64,000 bases of DNA from contig JABMCL010002216.1 in the NCBI GenBank assembly GCA_018857735.1, positions 1,054,501-1,118,500 of the forward strand. Reading direction: 5' to 3'. The DNA comes from Alviniconcha marisindica. Lineage: Eukaryota > Mollusca > Gastropoda > Provannidae. Below the pieces are notes generated by a model. That model searched no databases. It saw only the letters and a program-made list of their open reading frames with translations, and had not been told where the DNA came from. Shown here one piece after another: positions 1 to 31,874 of this stretch (within the stretch, counting starts at the first letter, position 1; each line of letters opens with the position of its first letter). The translations under genes and the position numbers were made by a program.

Positions 1-88
1 CTCTTGTAATGCCTTTCTCCTCTGCCCCTGTTCAGTATCCTTAGGTTTGTACATTGTGCATAGTGTACTCAAACTTGCATGCAGGCTC

Positions 89-158
<70 letters not shown>

Positions 159-330
159 ATGCATGCATGTGTGCCTGCATACATGCATGCATGTGTGTGC
201 ATGTACTCTGAACTGTCCTGCCTGACAAGGTTTTGCACATCACAAATACTCCAATTATTATCATTATCATAATGGTTTAGAAAAAATGAGAAGAAAAAAA
301 AATGAAAGAAAGTTAGTTACATATTTAGGC
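1..330. repeat. GT microsatellite and flank
   Basis: A (GT)n run at 91-157 passes into alternating GCATGCATGCATGTGTG to 204. The rest of the interval shows no exon. Any open frames are GT-repeat artefacts. Confidence 0.9.
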
Positions 331-1621
331 ACACCCCCCCCCCCCCCTTTCAACATCTAGACACAACTTCCCTCCCCTCCCCCCCAACATCTAGACACAC
401 CTTCCCCCCCCTCCACCTTTTTCTTCTCTCCTGCCAGCCGCATCCCCATCCATCCATACTGCAATGTTCTCTGTTTTCTTTGTGAATCTCAGTTACATGG
501 TTTTGTGCCTCCAGCCTTCAGATGTGAACTACATGCCCACCGCATGCCAAGGCACAGACACTGACACCAAGCTGTCAAAGGGTGGAGTTATTATTTCAAA
601 GACACCGCACGGCTAGCTGACAGGAGAAAGGCACTTTACTCTTGTCCGCAATCCCATCTTAGCATTAAAAAAAAACACTAAAAAAACACACACAACTATC
701 TTGTGGGCAATCCTATCTTGGCATAAAAAAACACAAAAACCTAAACATGTATCTTGTCGGCAATCTATCTTAGTGTAAAAAAAAATAAAACCCCACCTAA
801 ACAAACTCCATCATGCCATTTCATTCAAAGCTGTCAAAGCAAAGAAGGTGAAATGAATGCTCAGTACAAAAACAAAAATACAAAAACAAAGTTTAAATGG
901 AAAGCATGGAAGAGTATCTGGCTCTTCCAACACTTTGTGCTCATCCCCGATGGTGTGTTCTTGTCTGATGGCCAGATAACAAATGCAATAGAATTTGAAA
1001 GATGGGTTAATAACTTTCTTGGAAATATGAAGGGGAAGGCTTCACTAAAAAAAAAAAAAAAAAAAACTTGGGGGGGGGGGGGGGGGGGGCCTTCAAAGAA
1101 CAGTGCTTCACTTTCTGGAAAACCTGAACTGGAAGGCTGTGTCTCAGGGGGAAAAAAGTGGACTTAGCACTGGTCACTGGTGAGGGCTTCACTTTCTGGG
1201 AAACTTGAACCAGAAAGCCGATGTCTGGGGTGGGGGGGAGGGGGGGAGTGGACTTAGGAGTGGTCACTGGTGAGGGCTTCACTTTCTGGGAAACTTGAAC
1301 CAGAAAGCCGATGTCTGGGGTGGGGGGGGGGGGGGGAGTGGACTCTAGGAGTGGCTCACTTTCTGGGAAACTTGAAGAAAGCTGTCGGGTGGGGAGGGGC
1401 AATTAGTGTCATGGGAGAACTTGCAACTTTCCAGAAAGCCGATGTCTGGGGGGAGGGGGGGGGGGGGGAGTGGACTTAGGAGTGGTCACTGGTGAGGGCT
1501 TCACTTTCTCAGAAACCTGAACCAGAAAGCCAATGTCTCAGGGGGGAAAAGTGGACTTAAAAGAGGGGTGCCTCCCATCAGGGTTGCTCTGTAGTCAATA
1601 ACAAAGGCAAACACACACACA

Positions 1622-1675
<54 letters not shown>

Positions 1676-2960
1676 TGGGGAGAACAAGCACTGCCTAAAG
1701 AAAAAAGGTCAGTCACCTGACACCTCCCCACCCCTCCCCCTCCCCCCTCGGCCATGTTCTCCCACACAATCAATGGGTGATTTGCTCTCCTGGTGACACC
1801 ACCATCAGCAGGCCATGCCAAATCAAGAGCAAATCTCTTGGGCAACAGTTCCAGCACAGGCAGGGAGGGGGGGCCGGCAGAGGGTGGGGGTGTGGGGGAG
1901 GAGGGGGTAACACCCTTCCACCTCCGGCTATCAGCCTTCCAACCTCTCTGATAAATCTCTGCATGGCAGCTGTTTCCCCTGATTACAACATCCACACTTA
2001 AGGGGCAAAAACACATCCCCCCCCCCCCCACCGAGATCAGTGCCCCCCTCCCCCCTCCTCCCCCCACCACACGCACTCCAGGCTGATAAAGCAGGCCTGT
2101 CTGTGTTTCAGGCATCAAAGGCACACACAGCAATGATCCCACAAGATCTTTCTGGGAAGGGTATCTGCTTCAACCACATTCATGTTGACATGTGTGCTGT
2201 GCAGTATCAGTCTGATCACTGGAGAGCAGAGCAAAGGACTACCGAGAAATATATATATATATTCAGGCATTCACGTCTTCTAGCTCCAGTTCAGTCAGCT
2301 TTTATTTTGGAGCTGCCATCACTCAGACGAACATCAAAATAGCTGTTGGCATTCTTGATAAAATTCTCAAACACAAAAATAAAGATACAGCAAAAACCAA
2401 ATAACCCCCAGCAAAAAACACAAAAAAAAAACACAGAGAAATCTCAACTGTAAGGATGCAAGGATCCTACAATATATCAACACAAAAATAAAGATGTAGC
2501 ATAAACTAAATAATCACCAGCAAAAAATTTATGATATATTGTTGTATCCTTCAATATATCGTAATTGCTTTGTATCATCTAGCTTAAATGAATAAGAAAA
2601 CAAAAAAGAAGAGAAAGAAAAAGATGAACAGAAGAAGAAAAGAAGACTAAAAAAATAGAAGTTAGGGGCAACAGCGATGAAAGAAGAGGACACTGATGAA
2701 AAAAATAAAAAATAAACAATGTTCACAAAAACAAGAGAACACTGATGACAAAACAGATGACTCACAGAAACAAATGCAAACATGATGGTGAAAACAGTCA
2801 TATTTAAAAACAAAAAACAAACAAACAAAAAACCCAACAATACACAAACATAAACAGACTGCTTCACTGAACTTGGCACTGTACAAATAGTCAGGGGGGA
2901 AAAAAGAAACAGAACAAAAAGCATGTTTATTTTTCGCATGACACAGACCATCATTTCACA
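330..2960. repeat. srGAP intron 6 segment: poly-C, 55-bp, 90-bp and CA repeats
   Basis: This is intronic sequence downstream of exon 6. It holds a poly-C/ACATCTAGACACA repeat (330-415), three roughly 55-bp units with CTTGT(C/G)GGCAATCC (640-795), about five roughly 90-bp G-rich units with GTCACTGGTGAGGGCTTCAC (1047-1570), (CA)n at 1611-1674, poly-C/G clusters (1720-2060), and a duplicated AAAATAAAGAT...AACCAAATAA...CAGCAAAAAA block (2371 and 2480). No further exon was recognised here. Confidence 0.7.
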
Positions 2961-2977
2961 CAGGGCACACCACTTAC

Positions 2978-21907
<18,930 letters not shown>

Positions 21908-22198
21908 TCAGACTCCGACTCTGGCCCCCCGCCCGGTACAACAACTCCCTGATCCCACCGCCTCTCGGAGAGAGAGAGAGAGAAAAAGCAATTCACGCCC
22001 CACTCCACTCCACTCACTCACTCAGTCAGTCCCACTCCAACAAGTGTGTGGCCGGCATCAGGCCTCCGCACACTACGCGGCATCACGGCGTGAGGACGAC
22101 GACTACACATGAAACGACTCCACCACGTGGACGCTCGGCGAAGTCTCTCAAGACTCACTTGCTCGCTGGGTCAGTCCACGACCCCGCCGCTCCACCAC

Positions 22199-22199
22199 T

Positions 22200-22235
<36 letters not shown>

Positions 22236-22247
22236 CGGCAGCAGCCA
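22199..22247 (-). repeat. CTG/CAG trinucleotide repeat in probable 5' leader
   Basis: About ten uninterrupted CAG units on the plus strand are followed by CAA-CAG-CGG-CAG-CAG. In the srGAP transcript sense this reads CTG. It lies 0.3 kb upstream of the candidate start codon. Confidence 0.85.
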
Positions 22248-22620
22248 TTTTCTCCCAGTGCCCAAAATTTCTTTTGCCCGCCGAGAGGAGGAGTAGGAGG
22301 GAGGCAGTGCGTGTGTGGGTGCGTGGGTGGCTGGGAAGGAGGGAGGGAGGGAGGGACTGAGGGTGCCAGTGATGCAACGCCTCAACACTGAACCCGCATC
22401 AATACCGAAATGGCGACGGCCAGACCGAGTCTCTCTGGTTCCGGCCGCGATTCTCCGCTCCTGTATGTCCCCTTGTCTTCTTTCTCTGCCGCCGTGCAGT
22501 TCTGTCCGCCTGTCCGCCACCACAAGCCTAACTATAATTATAATACAGCTTCCTTGTTGGAATATATGGAATAAGCGTCAATAGGTGTCGCGGCCGCGCT
22601 TTCTCACCGGCGGTGACACC
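22199..22620 (-). promoter_or_regulatory. Probable srGAP promoter and 5' leader
   Basis: This GC-rich, CpG-containing segment lies 0.3-0.7 kb upstream of the candidate first coding exon. On the minus strand it has two YY1-like motifs, one reading CGCCATTTC over 22407-22416 and one reading AAAATGGC over 22243-22250. It contrasts with the AT-rich, microsatellite-rich surroundings. No TATA box is evident. The boundaries are approximate and no transcription start can be fixed from sequence alone. Confidence 0.35.
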
Positions 22621-23318
22621 ACCATCGGGTTGTGTTGCGTTGCACTGCCGTTCGCCTTCCTGGGCCTCCGTTACAGCCAGACCAGATACAAAGGTGACGG
22701 TGGTTCACAGCCCGGGTTTGCAAAGCCGCTGAAAGGCAGATAACGACTCGGTGGGAATTTTCTCAGGGAGCCCCAAAAGAGAGAGTGAGGGGGGGTCGAG
22801 ACGTTTCGGCGTCTACATGCACATGTCAGATGCTCCCGTTTTCTCTCACCCCCCTCCTCTGTCTCTCTCTCTCCTTCTCCCATTCTGTCTCTCCCCTCTC
22901 TCTGTGCCCCCCTCCCCCTGTCTCCCCTCTCCCCATCTCTCCTCCCCACCCCCCCAAAAAAGGCTGATAATCAGGGCACTGGAAATGCAGTTTCAGTGCG
23001 GGCAACTTGCCATGTTTTCTGCCTGCATCTATATAGGCTGCTCTTCCTTTCCCCCTTTTTGCCCTGATAGAACCTTCACGGTTGACTGACAGGGCTCAAA
23101 ATAAATACATCAAGAATTAATCAGCCTTTCCTTCTCTCTCTCTCCCCCCCCCCCCACCCCCCGCCAAAAAAAAGAAAAAAGAAGCAGCAGCAACAACAGC
23201 AAAACCGCTACCCACTACTGTGACAATACTACAACGATTGAAGACCGATCTTTCCCTCCCCTCAATCTGCCCCTCAGAAACTGCAAATACACAACAGAGT
23301 TTCAATCGCAAACCCAAG
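22621..23318. other. Upstream flank of srGAP, no gene
   Basis: GC-rich to pyrimidine-rich, with CT-rich sequence at 22850-22960 and poly-C near 23145-23162. No exon or clear regulatory motif beyond short pyrimidine tracts. Confidence 0.5.
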
Positions 23319-23596
23319 CACGTGAAAGCACAAACTTGTCCAAACCCACGCACGTGAATGCACAACTTGTCCAAAACCAAACACGTGAATGCACAACTTG
23401 TCCAAACCCAAGCACGTGAATGCACAACTTGTCCAAACCCACGCACGTGAATGCACAACTTGTCCAAAACTAAACACGTGAATGCACAACTTGTCCAAAC
23501 CCAAGCACGTGAATGCACAACTTGTCCAAAAACCAAGCACGTGAATGCACAACTTGTCCAAAAACCAAGCACGTGAATGCACAACTTGTCCACGGG
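23319..23596. repeat. 31-bp minisatellite with nine CACGTG E-boxes
   Basis: Nine units of the type CACGTGAATGCACAACTTGTCCAAA plus a CCCAAG or ACCAAA linker. CACGTG starts at 23319, 23351, 23382, 23413, 23444, 23475, 23506, 23538 and 23570, a spacing of 31-32 bp. Unit variation is confined to the linker, and the palindromic hexamer is intact in every unit. It lies 1.4-1.7 kb upstream of srGAP exon 1. CACGTG is the canonical site of bHLH-Zip factors (USF, MYC/MAX, MITF/TFE). Confidence 0.9.
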
Positions 23597-24282
23597 AGTG
23601 GAGTCGCTGCTCGGCGGTATAAATGCAGGAAGCAGTCGCAGACCTCCCGCGTATATTACCGATAAACTTGTTAGCTATACAGACCGACTTTCACCCCCCA
23701 CCCCTCCCCAAAAGCTCTTATTTGTTCTTATCTCACAGACAGAAACCCTAATAGAACGCCACGATGGTAAATGGCCGCTGGCACAAACGGTGCCCCTCGG
23801 CAATGGAGCCATCTAAGAAGACAGCCATCGGCAAAGAACGCTTACAACTGCACCTCTGGCATCCGATCCAGAATCCCACTTTCTGCAAAACAGCTCGACT
23901 TCACGAGGAGAGCGGGAGAACCAAAAACAACAACAACAACAAAAACTTGCAGACTAAACTTTGCCCGCATCAGTTATTCATTCAAAACTGACGCGATCGT
24001 TCTAAAGAGTGCACGTTTGTCTGCCTAGTGCTCTGACGGGCACCAAACCGGATCAATACCCGAACTGATGTAGGCGTCGGTCGGTGTCATTTGCAGCATT
24101 TACATGAAATGGAACACACGGGCAAGTCCGCAGGGCCGGGGAATAATCCCCTCAAAAATACATATATATTACACAGCAAAGAACTGGGTACGGAAGCACC
24201 GGGAAAATGCAGTTTTCGCACCTCACTCAGCCGCCGCACACACCCGCCACTGAAGAGCGGAACGGGAAACACACGCAAGACA

Positions 24283-24597
24283 GATCTGTACCCTGACGAT
24301 GGGGTTTGATTGAACCAACACAGTCTAGTCATCGGCGGTTGGGCACTACTACAAGACAGATCTGTACCCTGATGATGGGGTTTGATTGAACCAACACAGT
24401 CTAGTCATCGGCGGTTGGGCACTACTACAAGACTGATCTGTACCCTGACGATGGGGTTGATCTGTACCCTGACGATGGGGTTTGAACCAACACAGTCTAG
24501 TCATCGGCGGTTGGGCACTACTACAAGACAGATCTGTACCCTGACGATGGGGTTTGAACCAACACAGTCTAGTCATCGGCGGTTGGGCACTACTGCA
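24283..24597. repeat. 72-76-bp minisatellite
   Basis: Four units containing GATCTGTACCCTGACGATGG, GTTTGATTGAACCAACACAG and TCTAGTCATCGGCGGTTGGG. One unit has an internal 30-bp duplication of GATCTGTACCCTGACGATGGGG. Single-copy DNA at 23600-24280 before it shows nothing coding. Confidence 0.9.
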
Positions 24598-25930
<1,333 letters not shown>

Positions 25931-25934
25931 TTGT

Positions 25935-26262
25935 CTGTCTGCGGAGAGCAAAACACTTCATGCGTCTGAAGCGCGTATATCACTGGAGAGCGGGGCAAAC
26001 GCTTACTATTACTTTACGACTGGTGGCGGGAAGCGTTGTAACGCGAGCGTTATCCCCATGGAAGGGTGCTTTGGACAGAGCGTGATGGCTCAAGTCTGCG
26101 GAGAGCAAAACGCTTCGTGCGTCTGAAGTGCGTGTATTATCATTTGAGAGCGGGTCCAAGCGGTCGCACCGCTCACGACTGGGTGGTGGGAAGCATTGCA
26201 TTTGTAAGGTGAGCGTTATCCATGGGCGAGTGCTTTGGACTGAGTGCGGTGGCTCAAGTCGA
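25935..26262. repeat. Direct tandem duplication of about 162 bp
   Basis: GTCTGCGGAGAGCAAAACAC, CGTCTGAAGCGCGT, GAGAGCGGG, CGACTGG(T)GG(C/T)GGGAAGC and GAGCGTTATCC(CC)ATGG...GTGCTTTGGAC occur in the same order in both halves (from 25937 and from 26095), with about 10-15 percent divergence by eye. I see no coding function. Confidence 0.85.
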
Positions 26263-26359
26263 GACTAACGTTACAAGACTGTTATTCGACCCGATTTTCG
26301 CCGAGAAATTATAAACATAAGCGAGCGCGCGCGCACGCACGCACGCACGCACGCACGCA

Positions 26360-26412
<53 letters not shown>

Positions 26413-27100
26413 TGTCCCTAATATGTGAGCCCGACGAATGAGGACACTAAACCGAACATCACAACCACAGGACCCTCCTCCCCTCCCCTCCCAACACACA
26501 CATACACAGCAACGACACAAACAAACACACACACACACACAAACTCAACGACCCCCCCCCCCCCCCACCCACTCAACGACACCCACACACACGAGGCGGA
26601 AGTGACAAGAGGCGAGTGGATGGCGAGGGAAAGGGAAGTGAAGTTGGTCAGGAGACAGAGAAACAGACAGACAGACCAGCTGAGCGGATTGCGGAGGCAG
26701 GGGCAGGGCAGGAGGGGGACGGGGACAGGGCAAGCACTGAGGAGGATTAGCGGCAAGTCTGCAGGGGGATGTGCTCGAAGGGAAGAACGAAAGCAATGAA
26801 TCACCCCCGGGAGGTCGATGAAAGCAATTGCACGTCTCCAGTCCACCGAGACTTGACAGGGAGCCCCGGTGATAGGAGCCGAAGCCGACAAGAAAAAGCA
26901 GTGGGCGGGAGACGCGGCATGCAAGGATCGAGGCACGTGCAACCCGTGGGGTGGAGGGAAAGCCGGAAGCAGACATGCAGAAGGCGATGGCACTGGCACT
27001 GATTCGGGGCATGACTCACGTCTTTGAGAGATTTAAGGGGATGGGGGTGGGGGTGGGGGGGCGTCTGTCCAACTGGTCAAGTCAACCTCACAACTGACAC
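26263..27100. repeat. GCAC/CA microsatellite and unassigned GC-rich flank
   Basis: (GC)n, (GCAC)n and (CA)n at 26322-26407, then further CA and poly-C at 26520-26570. The 26580-27060 part is purine-rich single-copy sequence with overlapping open frames but no recognisable domain. Confidence 0.6.
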
Positions 27101-27104
27101 GGAC

Positions 27105-27370
27105 AGGTTCAAGAGTGTTCCACTGGTCAGTCAACCTCGGAACTGATGGATGCAGAATGTTCCACTGGTCAGTCAACCTCGGAACTGATGGATGCAGAAT
27201 GTTCCACTGGCCAGTTAACCTCGGAACTGATGGATGCAGAATGTTCCACTGGTCAGTTAACCTCGGAACTGATGGATGCAGAATGTTCCACTGGTCAGTT
27301 AACCTCGCAACTGATGAATTTAGAATGTTCCATTGGTCAGTTAACCTCGAAACTGAGTTCCACTGACAGG
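27105..27370. repeat. 42-bp minisatellite
   Basis: Six units of GTTCCACTGGTCAGTCAACC followed by TCGGAACTGATGGATGCAGAAT. The unit is 14 codons, so plus-strand frames stay open (MFHWSVNLGTDGCR). It grades rightwards into the related 55-bp array. Confidence 0.9.
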
Positions 27371-28290
27371 TCCTATTCTACTGGTCAGTCGACCTCGGAG
27401 ATGACAGGTTCAAGAGTGTCCACCTGGTCAGTCAAACTTAGAACTGACATCATAAAAATTCCCCTGTGGCCTGTCACACTTACAACCGACACGTCAGGTC
27501 CACAAGTGTTCTGTACAATACTGGTCAACCAAACTTAGAAGTGACATGTCAGGTCCATAAGTGTTCTGTACAATACTGGTCAACCAAACTTAGAACTGAC
27601 ATGTCAGGTCCATAAGTGTTCTGTACAACACAGGTCAACCAAACTTAGAACTGACATGTCAGGTCCATAAGTGTTCTGTACAACACTGGTCAATCAAACT
27701 TAGAACTGACATGTCAGGTCCATAAGTGTTCTGTACAACCCTGGTCAATCAAACTTAGAACTGACATGTCAGGTCCATAAGTGTTCTGTACAATACTGGT
27801 CAATCAAACTTAGAACTGACAGGTCCACGAATGTTCTGTACAATCCTGGCCAGTCAAATTTACAATTGACTGGTCAACAAGTGTTCTGTACAATACTGGT
27901 CAATCAAACTTAGAACTGACACGGCAGTAAGTGTTGTAAAAGTATTAGTCAGCCAAACTTCGAACTGACTGACATCCCATAAATGTTCTGTACAATACTG
28001 GCCAGTCAGACATAGAACTGGCAGGTACGTACGTGTTCTACTATACAATTGTGGTCCGCCCAACTTCGAACTGATAGGCCCATAAGTGTTCTACGGGTTA
28101 GTCAGCTTCAGACTTGACCAGTACTGACAGGTCCAGTAGCGTCCCATCTGAACAGGAACAGACAGGTCGAAAGACGTCCTCCAGGCTCCTGGTCAATCAG
28201 TCTTGAGACTGCCGGCAGCTCTAACAAAAAGGTAACAGTGTCCAACTGGTCAGCAAAATCAGGAACTGATGCCACGGGTGCAAACGAAGT
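27371..28290. repeat. 55-bp minisatellite related to the preceding array
   Basis: About fifteen units of GTTCTGTACAATACTGGTCA followed by ACCAAACTTAGAACTGACAT and GTCAGGTCCATAAGT. The first seven are nearly identical, and divergence increases past 27900. The ACTGGTCA(G)TC...AACT(T/C)(A/G)GAACTGA core is shared with the 42-bp units, so one array evolved from the other. Confidence 0.9.
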
Positions 28291-29000
28291 GTGTGGGGCA
28301 GCTATTATATTTGTATTATAATTGCTCAGCGCTTAGAGGCTATAAAAAAAAAAAAATATCGTTATTATCAAGATGCATGCAGCTGTCTAAATGAACTACA
28401 ACCCAAGATTGTTCTGGAAATAAGAGTGTGGCTGTCACTTTGAAAGGCAGCTTGCAACAGACAGTCTGCCGATCAAATCAGTGGGAGATTCCCCACGAAA
28501 ATAACAAAACGAAAAATACAATACACCCCCACACAACACAGAGAAGAACAGCTGGCGGTTTTACAATAACGTGCAGACCTGCGTGCGCGTGCGTACACGT
28601 CAGTTACCTGCGCCAGAGTTTGGCCCTGAATATCAGAGCAGGACGCCAAGGCCTGGACGAAAATGAGATTCAATGGGAATGCAATCAAAATTAATGCTGA
28701 ACATCTGTCGCGCAGTAACCCCCCCCCCCCCCCCTCTTCCCCCGACAGAGAAAAAAGAACGACAATCACCAAAGAAGCAGCCCGTCCGATGCATTCGATT
28801 AACGATACTAGCGCAGTGTGCCAGCTATATTTCTGATAGAAGAAGAAGAAGGAAGATTATAATAACCCCGGAACGCCCGCCCATTGAGCCTATGCATCAG
28901 ATGCAGGCTTTACTTGCATCTGTTGCACTAAATACGAGTCTTCCAGGGCAATCTTTAACCGGGAAGTGGTATGCAACTGCGCCACATGTGCAGCCACACA
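28291..29000. other. Unassigned stretch with one retroelement-like tail
   Basis: AATTGCTCAGCGCTTAGAGG followed by poly-A at 28321-28355 resembles the 3' end of a SINE. A poly-C run sits at 28719-28732. No gene was recognised. Confidence 0.45.
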
Positions 29001-29004
29001 CACA

Positions 29005-29040
29005 CACACACACGCTCGCGAGCAAAGCTTCTCAAAGGTA

Positions 29041-29134
<94 letters not shown>

Positions 29135-29172
29135 GCACGCTCGCGAGCAAAGCTGCTGCTTACAGGTATCAG
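29005..29172. repeat. Duplicated CA microsatellite with GCTCGCGAGCAAAGCT flanks
   Basis: CACGCTCGCGAGCAAAGCT occurs at 29011 and again near 29136, each followed within 25 bp by AGGTATC. A roughly 120-bp block containing the (CA)n run therefore duplicated. The GCTCGCGAGC core is a perfect 10-bp palindrome. Confidence 0.8.
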
Positions 29173-29557
29173 GGGCTCTGTTTGTAATCAAGCTCTACTC
29201 CCGAGTAAATAATAGCTAGCTTTGATGACGCTGGGAAGTGACTTGAAAAATAAGCACATTCTTCAACACAAAGATTCCTTTGAATGGCACATGAACCGAT
29301 GCCGTCAACAAGAGCCAGGGAAGTACAAAGACCAAAGTCCTGCCAACCCATTTGAAAATGGAGTGAACTGCGAATGTACACGTATGCCTGCACTGTATAC
29401 TGAAATGCGTATCATAGATCATATACGATATGTCGCCTTTATCATGACATCATCCAAGACTGGTATTCATTCACCAGCAGCAGAAAGTGGTCACAAAAGT
29501 AAGGTTCCAGTTGCTTACGATTACGACCATCCGACCCCGTTGAAAGGGCCTTAAAAA

Positions 29558-29614
<57 letters not shown>

Positions 29615-29912
29615 TACTTCAGTTCAAGATGGTATCTATGCGCTCAGAAAAGCCCATATGCGCACCCGTCCGTCTCTCAGAAGTGTCCCCAACGATGAGC
29701 GACTATCTATCTATCTCCGCTATCCCCTCTCTCCCTCCCCCTCTTTCTTCCTCCCTCTCTCCTCCACCAATAGTGTACCTAAGAAGTGTCTTCAGTTCAG
29801 TGACTTTAATTCAGATCAGCGACTTTAATGCTTGCAACAACGTAGTATAATACAGATCATTATCAATTCTGTTGTTAAATTTATTGTTCATAGTCCTGTG
29901 GGTAAGCTAGTA

Positions 29913-29983
<71 letters not shown>

Positions 29984-30600
29984 GTTTGTTTGTTTGTTTG
30001 TCGTTGTTGTCTTATGTCACCTCGATGTAAACAGACATAAAATAAAACACTGACTGATTGATTTGACTGTTTCATATATATATATATATCTACTGCAGTA
30101 CTCCACCCCCCACCCCCACCCCCCTCCCGGGACAGCGAAAGACGGACGCACTACTCTTTGAGGCAAAGCAAGCCAGAGGATGACTTCACCCCTGTATCTC
30201 ATCGCAGTGTATGCAAACCGCCATTACCCGACTCCGCTGGGACTGGAGTGCCATCCGGGCCTTGCTGATCCCAGACTCTGACATCTTTATACCTCCCAAC
30301 CGAAGCCACACCCAGCAGACCATAGCGCCCACCATTCATCCTATGATTTCCTTCCCCCTGAAAGCTTTGATTCAACTGGGAATCGAGTGGGCCAATTTGC
30401 TTCCGGGAAACAGCGGTGGTGTGGGGCACTACGGACGCAGAAATCCCCCCCCCCCCCCCACCCCCTTCGCTTTGTCTCAGTTGAAATATACCCCACCACA
30501 CACACTTGTTGTAGTTGTTTTATTTAAGTCAAAATGTAAGTTCTAGTGCCAGGAACGTTTTTTTCTTCTTCTTTTTCTGACTTCCTGGTTCATTCAAAAT
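29173..30600. other. Stretch with CT and GT microsatellites, no gene
   Basis: (CT)n at 29561-29611, (GT)n(GTTT)n at 29914-30001, then ATAAAATAAAACACTGACTG near 30037-30056, poly-C near 30447. A 110-codon plus-strand frame at 29222-29554 has no recognisable domain. Confidence 0.5.
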
Positions 30601-30604
30601 TGAT

Positions 30605-31040
30605 TCCTGTGTTGCCCTTATCAATGAGTGAACGTGATGTGATCAACTTCCTGTGTCGCCCTGATCAGTGACTGAATGCGATGTGATCAACTTCCTGTGT
30701 CGCCCTGATCAGTGACCGAATGTGATGTGATCAACTTCCTGTGTCGCCCTGATCAGTGACTGAACGTGATGTGATCAACTTCCTGTGTCGCCCTGATCAG
30801 TGACCGAATGCGATGTGATCAACTTCCTGTGTCACCCTGATCAGTGACTGAATGCGATGTGATCAACTTCCTGTGTCGCCCTGATCAGTGACTGAATGTG
30901 ATGTGATCAACTCCTGTGTCGTCTGATCAGTGACCGAATGCGTGTGATCAACTTCCTGTGTCGCCCTGATCAGTGACTGAATGTGATGTGATCAACTTCC
31001 TGTGTCGCCCTGATCAGTGACTGAATGTGATGTGACCTTC
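30605..31040. repeat. 44-bp minisatellite
   Basis: Ten units of GTGATGTGATCAACTTCCTG followed by TGTCGCCCTGATCAGTGACTGAAT. Variation is mostly C/T at CpG-adjacent positions (GAACGTGAT, GAATGCGAT, GAATGTGAT), as expected from CpG decay. One unit near 30900-30945 has several small deletions. Confidence 0.9.
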
Positions 31041-31193
31041 ACGGATGACTGGGCGGTAAAAACTTCAGTATACAAACCAACCAACAACAACAACAACAAC
31101 AAAAAACCTTCAGTATACACTCTACCTTTCTGACGCTGTCGGACCCGAGACTCTTCCGAGCCTCGCCACACTGTTAGTTACCAAACTCGCTGA

Positions 31194-31528
31194 AGTAAAT
31201 AGTAAGTAAACATAGTGCTTAACTTCCACAGAAACCATAAGGCCTATTAGGGACGGGGAGAAGGGAGGGAAGGGGGTATGGAGGCGGGGGGAGAGGGAGA
31301 TTATATACCTATGGCTACACTGTCACCACCAAAATGATTCCTGCATTAAGATGGGCAGCGACGAGAGCCGTTTTAATGTTTCAGTAGGAAGTGATGGACA
31401 AAGTCACAGGACAGTCCACAAACCACAACCTTTTTGAAGAGAAAGGAGAGCCAAAGCGGTATCGAACCGAGGTCCTTCCGCTTACCAGCCTAACGCCTTA
31501 CCGCTGGGCCAAACCGGCTCACTAGAGT
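31194..31528 (-). mobile_element. tRNA-derived SINE, family 2, reverse copy
   Basis: On the minus strand: AGCCGGTTTGGCCCAGCGGTAAGGCGTTAG (box A region, 31521-31490), then GGTTCGATACC (box B, 31458-31468), then a body ending CCTAATAGGCCTTATGGTTTC, TGTGGAAGTTAAGCAC and TATGTTTACTTACT. CTCGCTGA flanks it on both sides (31186-31193 and 31529-31536), a probable 8-bp target-site duplication. It matches the plus-strand copy at 38.5 kb over the whole length. Confidence 0.88.
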
Positions 31529-31589
31529 CTCGCTGATGATGATGATGATGATGAAGTGATGCTTTATGTCCTCAGATGTCAGTTGACAT

Positions 31590-31760
31590 ATTAGGGACAA
31601 GTTGTGACCAATGCCGAAGCACGGTGCAATAAATCTTTACGTCCAGGGAAACCAGAAGGCTCGTTAGGACGGACAGTCCAGGACGTCCACCTCGACTCTC
31701 ACACAGCTCCTGAACCATGAGTCTCGCTGACCAGACTGACCGATTATTATACTGGTCGCG
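31590..31760 (-). mobile_element. Dispersed SINE-core element, long version, reverse
   Basis: On the minus strand: TTCAGGAGCTGTGTGAGAGT, CGAGGTGGACGTCCTGGACT, GTCCGTCCTAACGAGCCTTC, TGGTTTCCCTGGACGTAAAG, then a tail containing GCATTGGTCACAACTTGTCC and TAATATGTCAACTGACATCTGAGGACATAAAGC. The long tail also occurs in the 47.4-kb and 50.8-kb copies. Confidence 0.75.
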
Positions 31761-31874
31761 TTGCCCCAGGAGACGCACACCTCCTCTAAGCAACAGGCTC
31801 CCTCCTCGAGGACCGATGACTGGACCTCACGTGGGAGAATGTGGGGGGGGGGGGGGGGGGGAGATGGTGGAGGG

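Noticed and set aside
1501..2142. 213-codon minus-strand ORF
   Set aside because: It spans a (CA)n run and several poly-C/poly-G tracts with Gly/Pro/Val bias. It is intronic with no domain.
22155..22523. 122-codon minus-strand ORF with a poly-Leu tract upstream of srGAP
   Set aside because: The Leu run is the CTG repeat. The frame does not connect to exon 1, and an in-frame stop directly precedes the exon 1 ATG.
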